Positions 51,602-60,327 of a stretch of 64,000 bases of DNA are shown one piece after another (within the stretch, counting starts at the first letter, position 1; each line of letters begins with the position of its first letter). The notes under the pieces are model-generated. The model ran no database searches and was not told the origin of the DNA. It saw nothing but the letters and a program-made list of their open reading frames with translations. This DNA is from Ignatzschineria sp. Lineage in GTDB: Bacteria; Pseudomonadota; Gammaproteobacteria; Cardiobacteriales; Wohlfahrtiimonadaceae. The stretch covers positions 1 to 64,000 of the forward strand of contig JASLFU010000026.1 of the NCBI GenBank assembly GCA_030150405.1, written 5' to 3'. The translations under genes and the position numbers were made by a program.

Positions 51602-52879
51602 ATGTCGAATAATGAAAAACTCTTAGTGGAAAATAATGGTCCACTTAAGGGAAGTGTAAAAGCAAGTGGCGCAAAAAATGCGGTGCTCCCTATCTTAGCG
51701 GCCACTATTTTAGCTACAGAAGATGTTACGCTCCATAATGTTCCTGATCTTCAAGATGTACGCATCTTAATTCAGATCTTAGAGGATCTTGGCGCTAAGG
51801 TGCAGGTTTCTGGGGAAACGGTTGTTGTTGATCCCCGAGGCATTAACCGTGTGCGAGCTAATCATGATTTGGTAAGCCAAATGCGGGCCTCAATTTTAGT
51901 GTTAGGACCTATTTTAGCTAAATATGGTGAGGCGGAAGTCTCACTTCCCGGCGGTTGCGCTATTGGAAGTCGACCTGTTGATCAGCACCTTAAAGGGATG
52001 GAAGCTTTAGGGGCAGAAATTACCATTGAACACGGCTATGTACATGCGGTGATCCCCGGCGGTAAAAAGCGTTTAACGGGTAATCATCATGCATTTGATG
52101 TAGTTACAGTTACAGGTGTAGAAAATGTTCTCATGGCGGCCGTTTTAGCCGAGGGTGTGACAGTTTTAGAAAACTGTGCAAAAGAGCCAGAGGTGGATGA
52201 TTTAGCCTTAATGCTCAATCGCCTTGGCGCTAAAATTGAAGGTATCGGTACAGAGCGTTTAACCATTACTGGGGTTGATAAATTAGGCGGTGGTGAATAT
52301 ACCATCATGCCTGATCGTATTGAGATTGGGACTTACCTTGTAGCGGGCGCAATGACTTTTGGGGATATTACCGTAGAAGATTGTGTGCCTGAGCATTTAG
52401 AGGCGATTAATTCAAAATTGATGGCGGCAGGGGCGAAGATTGAGAAAGGAACCAACTCGATTCGGGTCTATCCAGGAAGTGCAAAATTAAAGGCACTGAA
52501 TATTCGTACAGCGCCATACCCACTCTTTGCTACAGATATGCAGGCTCAATTTATGGCAATGGCCGCGGTTTCTGAAGGGACTTCTACCATTGTGGAGACG
52601 ATTTTCGAAAACCGTTTTATGCATGCCAATGAGTTAATGCGCATGGGAGCGAAAATTAAGATCGAAGATCGTATTGCCGTGATTGAGGGAATTCCTAAGC
52701 TTTCAGGAACAAGTGTAACGGCAACGGATCTGAGAGCCTCGGCAAGTCTTATTCTTGCAGGCTTAGTTGCCGATGGAGTAACAACAATGGGCGCACTTCA
52801 CCATTTAGATCGTGGATATGATTCCATTGAGGCAAAACTTTCGAATCTTGGTGCTAAGATTAAGCGTATTACCGAATAA
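51602..52879 (+). CDS. murA: UDP-N-acetylglucosamine 1-carboxyvinyltransferase MurA
   Basis: MurA catalyses the first committed step of peptidoglycan synthesis. I use ATG 51602 (425 residues), placed two bases after ibaG with GGAGC upstream; an in-frame start at 51590 overlaps ibaG. The catalytic cysteine C119 is in LPGGCAIGSRPVDQHLKG, the fosfomycin-sensitive form. Other features are GSVKASGAKNAVLPILAA (17-34) and ATDLRASASLILAGL. A strong bidirectional terminator follows. Confidence 0.97.
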   Translation: MSNNEKLLVENNGPLKGSVKASGAKNAVLPILAATILATEDVTLHNVPDLQDVRILIQILEDLGAKVQVSGETVVVDPRGINRVRANHDLVSQMRASILVLGPILAKYGEAEVSLPGGCAIGSRPVDQHLKGMEALGAEITIEHGYVHAVIPGGKKRLTGNHHAFDVVTVTGVENVLMAAVLAEGVTVLENCAKEPEVDDLALMLNRLGAKIEGIGTERLTITGVDKLGGGEYTIMPDRIEIGTYLVAGAMTFGDITVEDCVPEHLEAINSKLMAAGAKIEKGTNSIRVYPGSAKLKALNIRTAPYPLFATDMQAQFMAMAAVSEGTSTIVETIFENRFMHANELMRMGAKIKIEDRIAVIEGIPKLSGTSVTATDLRASASLILAGLVADGVTTMGALHHLDRGYDSIEAKLSNLGAKIKRITE

Positions 52880-52953
52880 GGAAATCGCTTAGAAAGGGAG
52901 CGTAAGTAAAGCTTGATTTTTTAAAGTTTTGTTTTACTAAAGCTACAGATTAT

Positions 52954-52992
52954 AAAAGAGCCCGGAGCATTATCTGCTTCGGGCTCTTTTTT
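52954..52992. terminator. Bidirectional terminator between murA and dsbD
   Basis: A 15-bp stem (AAAAGAGCCCGGAGC with GCTTCGGGCTCTTTT, one G-U pair) and a 7-base loop. T-rich ends occur on both strands and the genes converge. Confidence 0.9.
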
Positions 52993-53019
52993 GGCTTTGA
53001 AATATGAGTACTACTTGAG

Positions 53020-54840
53020 TTAGCGATAGTGCTCAAGAAGATATTCAATATGTTGTAAAAACTCCTCTTTGCTCACACTTCCCATAACTCTAAAGTCGGA
53101 AAGTTCTTGACCCTCTTTATCAAAGAAGAGAATAGCTGGAGGACCATAGATGGTAAAGTGCTCTTGTAGGCGCTGATCTTCTTTATCATTTTTGGTGACA
53201 TCGCTCATTAATAGCGCCATCTCGCCCATTTTGTTGCGCACAGTGGGGTCGCTAAAGACATGTTTTTCCATCTCTTTACAAGCCACACACCAATCAGCGT
53301 TAAATTCGAGCATTACCACTTCACCCCGATGGGTTTCTAACGCAGAATTTAACCCCGATATCCCTTTAATATTGGTAAATAGGGCGGTTTCAATAGGACG
53401 CTTCGCCTCCTGAATAGAGTGAATACCAAATCCAAGGGTTAAAAGCGCAAGAAGACCAAAAAAGAGCCTACCACTCTTATTTTCGGTAAGAGCAATTATT
53501 AGCCAGATAAATGTGGCTAGAGAGATGGCGGCATAGAGTGTTTGCTCCCAAAACTGGGGGAGTGTACGACCAATAAAATATGCCGCTAATCCTAAAAGCA
53601 TAAAGCCAAAGAGTGTTTTTACATGGTCCATCCAGGCGCCCGCTTTCGGAAGGAGATGACCAGAAGATGCGCCAAGGATCAGTAGCGGAACACCCATTCC
53701 CATGCTCATACTAAAAAGTGTAATCCCCCCAAGAAGGTAATCTTGAGATTGGGCCACAAGGCCAATAATGCCAATAAGGGGCGCAGTAACACATGGGCCC
53801 ACAATAAGGGCAGAGAGCATTCCCATAATCGCTACGCCAATATAGTTGTTACGGCCACTTTGTTGATTGCTGATATTGCTCAAGCGGCTCTGAATAAAGC
53901 TGGGCATCTGTAATTGATAAACGCCAAACATACTTAAAGAGAGAATTACAAAGATCGCTCCAAACCCAATTAAGACATAGGAGTGCTGTAGATAGGAGGC
54001 TAGTCCTTTCCCTAAAAAGGCGGCTAAAAGACCAAGAAGTGTATAGATAAGCCCCATAGATAAAACATAAACAAGGGAGATGGTAAAACCTTTACGTACA
54101 GAAAGATTTCCTTGGCCGGTTAAAATGCCCGAGAGAATCGGTAACATCGGTAATACACACGGGGTAAAGCTTAAAAGAAGCCCCAAAAGGAAGAAGAGCG
54201 GAATAGCAAGATAACGATTATCTAATAGATACTGGGTTAATCGATCATGCTCTGAAAGTGAAGGGGGAGCAATCTCTGCTGTTTCTGTTTTTAAAGGATC
54301 ATTGGCGGGATCAATATCGGGATTAATAAGGGTGCTAAGTTCCCAGGTTTGCGGCGCAAAACAGAAACCACTTTTTGCGCAGCCTTGAGCTTCGATATGA
54401 ATATGTGCCCGATTTAAAGCCCCAATATTCTCTAACTGTAGTGTAAAAATTTGTGGCTCATCGTAGATCTCTTGTTTGCCAAAAAACTCATCCGTGTGCT
54501 CTTTTCCCGTCGGCAGATCAAGGCTGATTAACTCTGCATTGGCATTTAGTAGGGAGATATCGATCTTATTTTTATAGAGATAATAATCGGGGTGAATATC
54601 CCAAAGTAGGGTGATTTCTCCCTCCTCTATAGATTTAAGGTGAAGAGCAGGTTTAAATGCTTCTGTGGGTTTGAGTAGCTGATTAGGATCAAGCCCAATG
54701 GCGCGTGGCGCAGAACGGCTATTTTGTGCATCTTGAAAAAGAGATTGCCCCACAGCAGGCAGAGAGAGTAAAAGTGTGAGCGGGATCAAGATTAAGGGGA
54801 GTAGTCTGCGCCACTCTTTAAGCTTTGTTAATGTATGCAT
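53020..54840 (-). CDS. dsbD: Thiol:disulfide interchange protein DsbD
   Basis: DsbD passes electrons from thioredoxin across the inner membrane to periplasmic DsbC/DsbG/CcmG. The 606-residue protein has a signal peptide (hydrophobic about 13-32), an N-terminal periplasmic domain with the pair in GCAKSGFCFAPQ, eight membrane helices with FTPCVLPMLPILSG and GPCVTAPLIG, and a C-terminal thioredoxin-like domain with DWCVACKEME. All six functional cysteines are present. It is transcribed alone, leftward, away from the tRNA genes. Confidence 0.95.
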   Translation of the reverse strand: MHTLTKLKEWRRLLPLILIPLTLLLSLPAVGQSLFQDAQNSRSAPRAIGLDPNQLLKPTEAFKPALHLKSIEEGEITLLWDIHPDYYLYKNKIDISLLNANAELISLDLPTGKEHTDEFFGKQEIYDEPQIFTLQLENIGALNRAHIHIEAQGCAKSGFCFAPQTWELSTLINPDIDPANDPLKTETAEIAPPSLSEHDRLTQYLLDNRYLAIPLFFLLGLLLSFTPCVLPMLPILSGILTGQGNLSVRKGFTISLVYVLSMGLIYTLLGLLAAFLGKGLASYLQHSYVLIGFGAIFVILSLSMFGVYQLQMPSFIQSRLSNISNQQSGRNNYIGVAIMGMLSALIVGPCVTAPLIGIIGLVAQSQDYLLGGITLFSMSMGMGVPLLILGASSGHLLPKAGAWMDHVKTLFGFMLLGLAAYFIGRTLPQFWEQTLYAAISLATFIWLIIALTENKSGRLFFGLLALLTLGFGIHSIQEAKRPIETALFTNIKGISGLNSALETHRGEVVMLEFNADWCVACKEMEKHVFSDPTVRNKMGEMALLMSDVTKNDKEDQRLQEHFTIYGPPAILFFDKEGQELSDFRVMGSVSKEEFLQHIEYLLEHYR

Positions 54841-54979
54841 AGTAAAATCCTTGGGAAGTGTTTTTTAACTATTCTTTTAATTATTATGGATCGATTGTTG
54901 AGTAATAATGAATTTATAGGAATGCGTTTAGTCCTGAGAATCGCACAATTTAACATATTCCACCAGCTTATAAAAAAGG

Positions 54980-55007
54980 TTGACAAATAAAAATATATTC
55001 TTATAAT
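54980..55007 (+). promoter_or_regulatory. Promoter of tRNA-Gly copy 1
   Basis: Perfect TTGACA (54980-54985), a 16-base spacer and perfect TATAAT (55002-55007), ending 14 bases before the tRNA. Confidence 0.88.
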
Positions 55008-55021
55008 TGGTCACCTACTTA

Positions 55022-55097
55022 GCGGGAATAGCTCAGTTGGTAGAGCACAACCTTGCCAAGGTTGGGGCCGCGAGTTCGAGTCTCGTTTCCCGCTCCA
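55022..55097 (+). tRNA. glyT: tRNA-Gly (anticodon GCC), copy 1
   Basis: A 76-base tRNA with encoded CCA. The acceptor stem GCGGGAA pairs with TTCCCGC, the anticodon stem CAACC/GGTTG holds loop TTGCCAA (anticodon GCC, Gly), and the T arm has GTTCGAGTC. It has its own promoter and terminator. The gene label is generic. Confidence 0.97.
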
Positions 55098-55103
55098 AAT
55101 TTT

Positions 55104-55139
55104 AAGCAGTGATTACTCTTTAAGAATCGCTGCTTTTTT
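55104..55139 (+). terminator. Terminator of tRNA-Gly copy 1
   Basis: AAGCAGTGATT pairs with AATCGCTGCTT (one G-U pair) over a 10-base loop, followed by a T tract. Confidence 0.88.
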
Positions 55140-55218
55140 ATTGCTAAGTTTATTTAGTCTGATTGATCAATTGCGTTTGAGATTAAGTTTGAGATTAATA
55201 ATTGTGCAGATAGCGCGA

Positions 55219-55246
55219 TTGACAGGATCAAAAAAAATCTTATAAT
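55219..55246 (+). promoter_or_regulatory. Promoter of tRNA-Gly copy 2
   Basis: Perfect TTGACA (55219-55224), a 16-base spacer and perfect TATAAT (55241-55246), ending 14 bases before the second tRNA. Geometry is the same as copy 1. Confidence 0.88.
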
Positions 55247-55260
55247 AGGTTTCCTACTTA

Positions 55261-55336
55261 GCGGGAATAGCTCAGTTGGTAGAGCACAACCTTGCCAAGG
55301 TTGGGGCCGCGAGTTCGAGTCTCGTTTCCCGCTCCA
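55261..55336 (+). tRNA. glyU: tRNA-Gly (anticodon GCC), copy 2
   Basis: Identical over all 76 bases to the copy at 55022-55097, anticodon GCC. It sits 163 bases downstream of the end of copy 1 as an independent transcription unit. The gene label is generic. Confidence 0.97.
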
Positions 55337-55343
55337 AATTATA

Positions 55344-55377
55344 AAGCAGTGATTCTAAATGGAGTCACTGCTTTTTT
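55344..55377 (+). terminator. Terminator of tRNA-Gly copy 2
   Basis: AAGCAGTGA/TCACTGCTT forms a 9-bp stem with extra inner GATTC/GAGTC pairing, followed by six T. The outer arm matches the terminator of copy 1. Confidence 0.88.
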
Positions 55378-55501
55378 GTGTTTAAGCTATTTTAAAGTTT
55401 TTAGAGTATTCCCCGAAGAGCGCTCCCTTCATGTATAATTAAGCGCTTATAGTAGCTCTACAAAGTGGAGCAGAATGGGGAATTAGCTAAGGATTTATTA
55501 A

Positions 55502-55729
55502 ATGCAAAAAGAGATTAAAGCCTTGCAGGATCGTGTAACGGAGCTTGAGAGTCGAGAGGCTTTTCATGAATATACTCTCGAAACATTGAACCAAACGATT
55601 ATTGAGCAGCAAAAAGCAATCGATCGCTTAACGCGCATTAGCGAGCTACTTATCGAAAAGGTGAAAAAGTCTTCAGAATATGAGGGTGAGCCTCGTCGAA
55701 TAGAAGAGGAGATTCCTCCCCATTATTAG
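55502..55729 (+). CDS. slyX: SlyX family protein
   Basis: A 75-residue coiled-coil protein of the SlyX family, function unknown. It has the family pattern LQDRVTELESREAFHEYTLETLNQTIIEQQKAIDRL (in two parts) and the C-terminal PPHY ending. A start ATG at 55502 follows a weak upstream site (GGATTTATTAA). A TATAAT at 55434-55439 is a possible -10 box. hrpA starts 114 bases on. Confidence 0.9.
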   Translation: MQKEIKALQDRVTELESREAFHEYTLETLNQTIIEQQKAIDRLTRISELLIEKVKKSSEYEGEPRRIEEEIPPHY

Positions 55730-55843
55730 GGCGGTGAAGATTAAAGATCTTCGATTCTTTGAGCATTTAGCGGAAAGAATCGCTCCCTTTTCCTCTTAAA
55801 AATCTTATTTCTATTTCAAAATCAAAGAAACATTCCGAAACTC

Positions 55844-58800
55844 ATGGATATTGCCCAAACTCTTGCGCAACTTGAAGCGCTGATTCCTTTTACTGAAACC
55901 AGAGACACGCACTTTTTACGCCGAGATTTACGCCGTTTAAAGCGGGAGCGTACGCCCGAGAAAGAGGCGGTTGAACAGTTGCAGAAAAAAGTGGTGGAAT
56001 CGGCAGCCAAAACAGATCTTCGGCGGCAGAATTTTCCTCAATTAAATTATGATGAGGAGTTACCCATTGTAGCTGCTCGGGAGGAGATTAAAGAAGCCCT
56101 TGCAGAGCACCAGGTGGTGATCATTTGTGGTGAGACAGGTTCGGGAAAGACGACCCAGTTGGCTAAATTCTGTTTAGAGTTAGGGCTTGGGGCGAGAGGT
56201 ATGATTGGGCATACTCAGCCTAGACGTTTAGCTGCCCGTTCGGTGGCAAGCCGAATTGCGGAGGAGCTCGGGGTCAATTTAGGGGACTTTGTCGGTTATA
56301 AGATGCGTTTTAACGATAAAACCGATGATAAGACAGTTCTAAAATTGATGACCGATGGGATTTTACTTACAGAGCTCTCCCGAGATCGTTTTTTAAATCA
56401 ATATGAAGTTATTATTATTGATGAGGCTCATGAACGATCCTTAAATATCGATTTTTTGCTCGGTATCTTAAAAAAGATTTTACCCCGACGCCCAGATCTT
56501 AAATTAATCATTACATCTGCTACGATCGATCCTGAAAAGTTTTCAAATTACTTTGGCGGACCTAAAAAAGCTCCTATTATTGAGGTTTCAGGCCGTACTT
56601 ATCCAGTGGAGATTCGTTATCGTCCTCTCAATAATTTAGATGAAGAGGGGGAGAATGATCCCATTGAGATGGAGGAGGGGATTGTCAATGCGGTTTATGA
56701 GCTTGAAAAGGAGAAGACAGGCGATATTTTAGTCTTTTTACCTGGGGAGCGTGAGATTCGGGAGACGGCAGAGCTTTTAAAGAAGCAATTTCCCCATTAT
56801 GACGTTTTGCCGCTCTTTTCTCGTTTAAGTCAGCAGGAGCAGAATAAGATCTTTTCCCCAGGCGGGCGTAAGCGTATTGTGCTCTCTACAAACGTAGCAG
56901 AAACCTCAATTACTGTGCCGAGAATCCGGTATGTGATCGACACAGGTGTTGCCCGTGTTAGCCGTTATAGTTCTCGCTCCCGTTTGCAGAGTCTCTTAAT
57001 CGAGCCGATTTCTCAGGCGGCAGCTAATCAGCGTTCCGGCCGTTGTGGCCGTGTGAGTGAGGGGATTGCCATACGGCTCTATAGCGAGGAGGATTTTGAG
57101 TCACGACCTGAGTTTTTAGACCCTGAAATTCTCCGTACTCATCTGGCGTCAGTGATCTTACAGATGGGGCATTTACGACTCGGTAATCCAGAAGAATTTC
57201 CTTTTATTGAACCCCCTGAAACGCGGCAGATTCGAGAAGGTTTTCAGACCTTGCGGGAGCTAAAAGCCGTTCGCCATAATGGAAAGCTTACCCGATTAGG
57301 GCGGGATTTAGCAATTTTGCCGATTGATCCTCGATTTGGCGCGATGATGCTCGAAGGAGCTAAACGAGGCGTAGGGCATGAGCTCGTGGTACTTGTGGCA
57401 GGGCTTTCAATACAAGATCCTCGAGAGCGCCCCCTAGACAAGCAACAACAAGCCGATGAGAAACATCGCCTCTTTCGTGTCCCGAATTCCGACTTTTTAA
57501 GCCTTTTAAATCTTTGGGCTTGGTACCAAGGGGAAGTGCCGAATCATACTCAATCGCAGTTACGTAAGATTTGTCGTGCCCATTTTTTAAATTTTATGCG
57601 TATGCGGGAGTGGTTTGATCTCTATCAGCAGCTGTTATCGGTTTTAAAAACGTTAAAAGTTAAGATCAATCTGTTTCCTAAAAATAGTGCTGAAAATCAG
57701 CCTAAAGGGGTGCAAGAGGGGGCTTATACCTTTCCTTCTTTCTCAGCAGATTTAATTCATCAATCGATATTAGTGGGAATCTTAGATCAGATCGGTGAAC
57801 AGGGGGAAGATAAGATCTTTACCGGCACTAATCATCGTAAATTTAGAATTTTCCCCGGCTCCTTTCTCTTTAAAAAACCTCCAAAATGGGTGATGTCTCT
57901 TGAAATTGTGGAGACGAGTCAAGTCTATGCACGTATTAATGCGGCGATCAATCCTGCTTGGTTAGAAGAGCTTGCAAGCCATCTAATTAAAAAAGAGTAT
58001 ACCGAACCCCATTGGAGTAAAAGCCAAGGGCAGGCGGCAGCTTATGAGACTTTGCGTCTCTTTGGGCTTGCGGTTGTGCGTAATCGGCAGGTGAGTTTTG
58101 GTAAGATTGAGCCTGAACTTTCGCGGGAGCTGATGATTCGGGAAGGTTTAGTGCAGGGAGATATCGAAACGCGAGCCAATTTCTATAAGCAGAACCTTAA
58201 AACGGTGCTAGAAGTTGAGGCGATGGAAGAGAAGACCCGCCGCCGAGATATTCTTGTGGAAGAGTGGAAGCTCTTTGAATGGTACAACAACCGTTTACCG
58301 GAAGAGATCTACTCTGTTGCTACGCTGGAGCATTGGGCAAAAAATCGTAAAAATAATGACTCATTAATCTTCACAAAAGAGGAGATCTTAGCCAGTGATG
58401 ATGCCTTAAATTTAGAGGAGTTCCCCTCAACAGTTAGTTTTGGGCAGCTTACGCTTAATGCCATCTATCTTTTTGATCCCGCCGATGAGAATGATGGAAT
58501 GACGCTACTTGTGCCTCTTGCGGCACTTAATCTTTTAGAAAAGACCCGTTTAGATTGGCTTGTTCCTGGGTTGTTGACGGAAAAGATCACCGAGATTATG
58601 CGCACCATGCCCAGATCTTTGCGCCGTAATTTTGTGCCCTTGCCGGATGTTGCCAAGGAGATCAGCGAATCATTAGAGTTTGGGGAAGGGAATCTCTATT
58701 ATAAAATTTGTGAATTTTTAACGCGTCGTTCCGGCATTCAGATTGAGCCTCATAATTTTAATGAAGAGGCGCTCGATAAACATCTACGGATGAATATTCG

Positions 58801-59947
58801 GGTAATCGATACTGGAGGGAAGACTTTGGGCCAGGGGCGAGATCTTGCCCAATTGGTGGATAAATTTAGAGTGCGAGCAGAAAATGCCTTTCAGAAGTTG
58901 GCAGAGAGTACTCCCGAAGAGCGTTCTAAAAAAGGTCGTGGCAAAAAGGGTGGAAAAAATCTCGACGGTTTTGCTGCTCTTAAGGGATTAAAAGGCTTGC
59001 CGAAAGCAGATAAAAGAGAGCAAGAGCCCGCATCTCCAGAGATAAATCGAAAACAGACCCTTGAGGATTGGCATGTGGAGAGGGAGGTAACCTTTGTTCG
59101 AAATGGCATTCAGCTTAAGGGGTATCCTGCGCTGATGATTGATCGATCTCAAAAGCAAAAGCATGAGATCACTCTTAAAACTGAACTTTTTGACCGCGCA
59201 CAGGTGGCCAATAGAAAGCATCTCGAAACGTTAATTGAGCTCACACTAAGAGCCTTAAATGAGCAGATTAAATATCTTCGCCGTCAGTGGCCTCAATTTG
59301 GCAAACTTGCCTTGATGTTTCGGCAGGTGGGTAATGAAGAAGCCCTTAAAAATGATCTTATGCGAGCGGTGATTAAAGATGCCTTTCAAGAAAACGCACT
59401 GCCTCGAGAGAGTAAGGAGTTTCAGCAACAGGTTAATCGATTACGGCGAGAGATTGTGAGCGATGCCACAAAATTGAGTCAGTTGATTATTGAGATCTTT
59501 ACGCTCTATAAAGAGGTGCGGGAGAGTTTAAATGAGCTGCACCCCATGAATCGAGCGCTGATAGAGAAGAGGGTTAAAAAGCAGCTCGATCGATTGATCT
59601 ATCTCGATTTTATTAGCGAAACTCCACCCCAATGGCGGCAAGAGCTCCCCCGCTTTTTAGAAGCCCTTAAAGTACGTATAGAGCGTTTTCCTCAAAATAT
59701 GCAGAGGGATAATGAGCAAGAGGCCTTTATTGCGGAGCATTTAGAAAATTATCGAAAAGCTCGAGAGTTTTTTAATAAGCGGGAAGAGGCGCCGGAAAAT
59801 CTTTTAGAATATCGCTGGATGATCGAAGAGATGGCGGTTTCCTTCTTTGCACAACCTATGAAAACTTCAATGACGATTTCGGAAAAGCGGTTAGAAAAGC
59901 GATGGGAAGAGATCGATCTTATTATTAAAAATAGTGATTATCGTTAA
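55844..59947 (+). CDS. hrpA: ATP-dependent RNA helicase HrpA
   Basis: A DEAH-box helicase of 1367 residues; in E. coli, HrpA acts on collided ribosomes and in mRNA processing. It has Walker A GETGSGKTT (96-104), DEAH (193-196), SAT in ITSATIDPEKF, QRSGRCGR as motif VI, the helicase-associated and OB-fold domains, and the long C-terminal DUF3418-type domain. E. coli HrpA has 1300 residues; part of the excess here is a Lys/Gly-rich insert at about 1024-1070. The start ATG has no strong ribosome site, but the protein then begins in normal family register. Confidence 0.95.
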   Translation: MDIAQTLAQLEALIPFTETRDTHFLRRDLRRLKRERTPEKEAVEQLQKKVVESAAKTDLRRQNFPQLNYDEELPIVAAREEIKEALAEHQVVIICGETGSGKTTQLAKFCLELGLGARGMIGHTQPRRLAARSVASRIAEELGVNLGDFVGYKMRFNDKTDDKTVLKLMTDGILLTELSRDRFLNQYEVIIIDEAHERSLNIDFLLGILKKILPRRPDLKLIITSATIDPEKFSNYFGGPKKAPIIEVSGRTYPVEIRYRPLNNLDEEGENDPIEMEEGIVNAVYELEKEKTGDILVFLPGEREIRETAELLKKQFPHYDVLPLFSRLSQQEQNKIFSPGGRKRIVLSTNVAETSITVPRIRYVIDTGVARVSRYSSRSRLQSLLIEPISQAAANQRSGRCGRVSEGIAIRLYSEEDFESRPEFLDPEILRTHLASVILQMGHLRLGNPEEFPFIEPPETRQIREGFQTLRELKAVRHNGKLTRLGRDLAILPIDPRFGAMMLEGAKRGVGHELVVLVAGLSIQDPRERPLDKQQQADEKHRLFRVPNSDFLSLLNLWAWYQGEVPNHTQSQLRKICRAHFLNFMRMREWFDLYQQLLSVLKTLKVKINLFPKNSAENQPKGVQEGAYTFPSFSADLIHQSILVGILDQIGEQGEDKIFTGTNHRKFRIFPGSFLFKKPPKWVMSLEIVETSQVYARINAAINPAWLEELASHLIKKEYTEPHWSKSQGQAAAYETLRLFGLAVVRNRQVSFGKIEPELSRELMIREGLVQGDIETRANFYKQNLKTVLEVEAMEEKTRRRDILVEEWKLFEWYNNRLPEEIYSVATLEHWAKNRKNNDSLIFTKEEILASDDALNLEEFPSTVSFGQLTLNAIYLFDPADENDGMTLLVPLAALNLLEKTRLDWLVPGLLTEKITEIMRTMPRSLRRNFVPLPDVAKEISESLEFGEGNLYYKICEFLTRRSGIQIEPHNFNEEALDKHLRMNIRVIDTGGKTLGQGRDLAQLVDKFRVRAENAFQKLAESTPEERSKKGRGKKGGKNLDGFAALKGLKGLPKADKREQEPASPEINRKQTLEDWHVEREVTFVRNGIQLKGYPALMIDRSQKQKHEITLKTELFDRAQVANRKHLETLIELTLRALNEQIKYLRRQWPQFGKLALMFRQVGNEEALKNDLMRAVIKDAFQENALPRESKEFQQQVNRLRREIVSDATKLSQLIIEIFTLYKEVRESLNELHPMNRALIEKRVKKQLDRLIYLDFISETPPQWRQELPRFLEALKVRIERFPQNMQRDNEQEAFIAEHLENYRKAREFFNKREEAPENLLEYRWMIEEMAVSFFAQPMKTSMTISEKRLEKRWEEIDLIIKNSDYR

Positions 59948-60327
59948 TTTTTTAAATATTTATTCATCTATAAATTTATGCGTATAGTTCTAAAAGGGGG
60001 AAGGGCTTTTATTCCCCTTTTTGTAAATCCCCCTATTTAGCTTAAGTTTGCCAAAAATAGTTACAAACTTTCCGCTGCTTTTTTTGGTTTTTTAATCATA
60101 AGTAATATAAATAGCGAGAATCTGTAGATATCATTTGCATGTTCGCTTAAAGAGCGTATGATAACGCCTTTCCCATCGCCCTGTTGGCTCATAATTTGAG
60201 ATTATGACGTAAGTGTTCTTGACGCTTATTTGAATTCGGTCGATGTCTTTTTTTGGCTGAATGTTCAAGCGCATTCCCACATTTATGCATACAAGGAATC
60301 CCCTTTTAGAGCGGGATCTATACTCTT
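59948..60327 (+). other. Intergenic region between hrpA and the DEAD-box helicase gene
   Basis: The first 75 bases hold the hrpA terminator (59992-60022). The remaining ~300 bases are AT-rich and must contain the promoter and probably a long leader of the helicase gene. A TTGACG at about 60217 may be a -35 box, but I found no matching -10. I accept no gene here; an open frame at 60261-60482 overlaps the helicase start in another frame. Confidence 0.5.
59992..60022 (+). terminator. Terminator after hrpA
   Basis: AAAAGGGGGAA pairs with TTCCCCTTTTT across a loop of about nine bases, with a T-rich end. Confidence 0.75.

Noticed and set aside
54980..55377. The two tRNA-Gly genes as an integration site with att repeats
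   Set aside because: The 76-base identity is explained by two complete tRNA genes with their own promoters and terminators; no integrase gene is adjacent.
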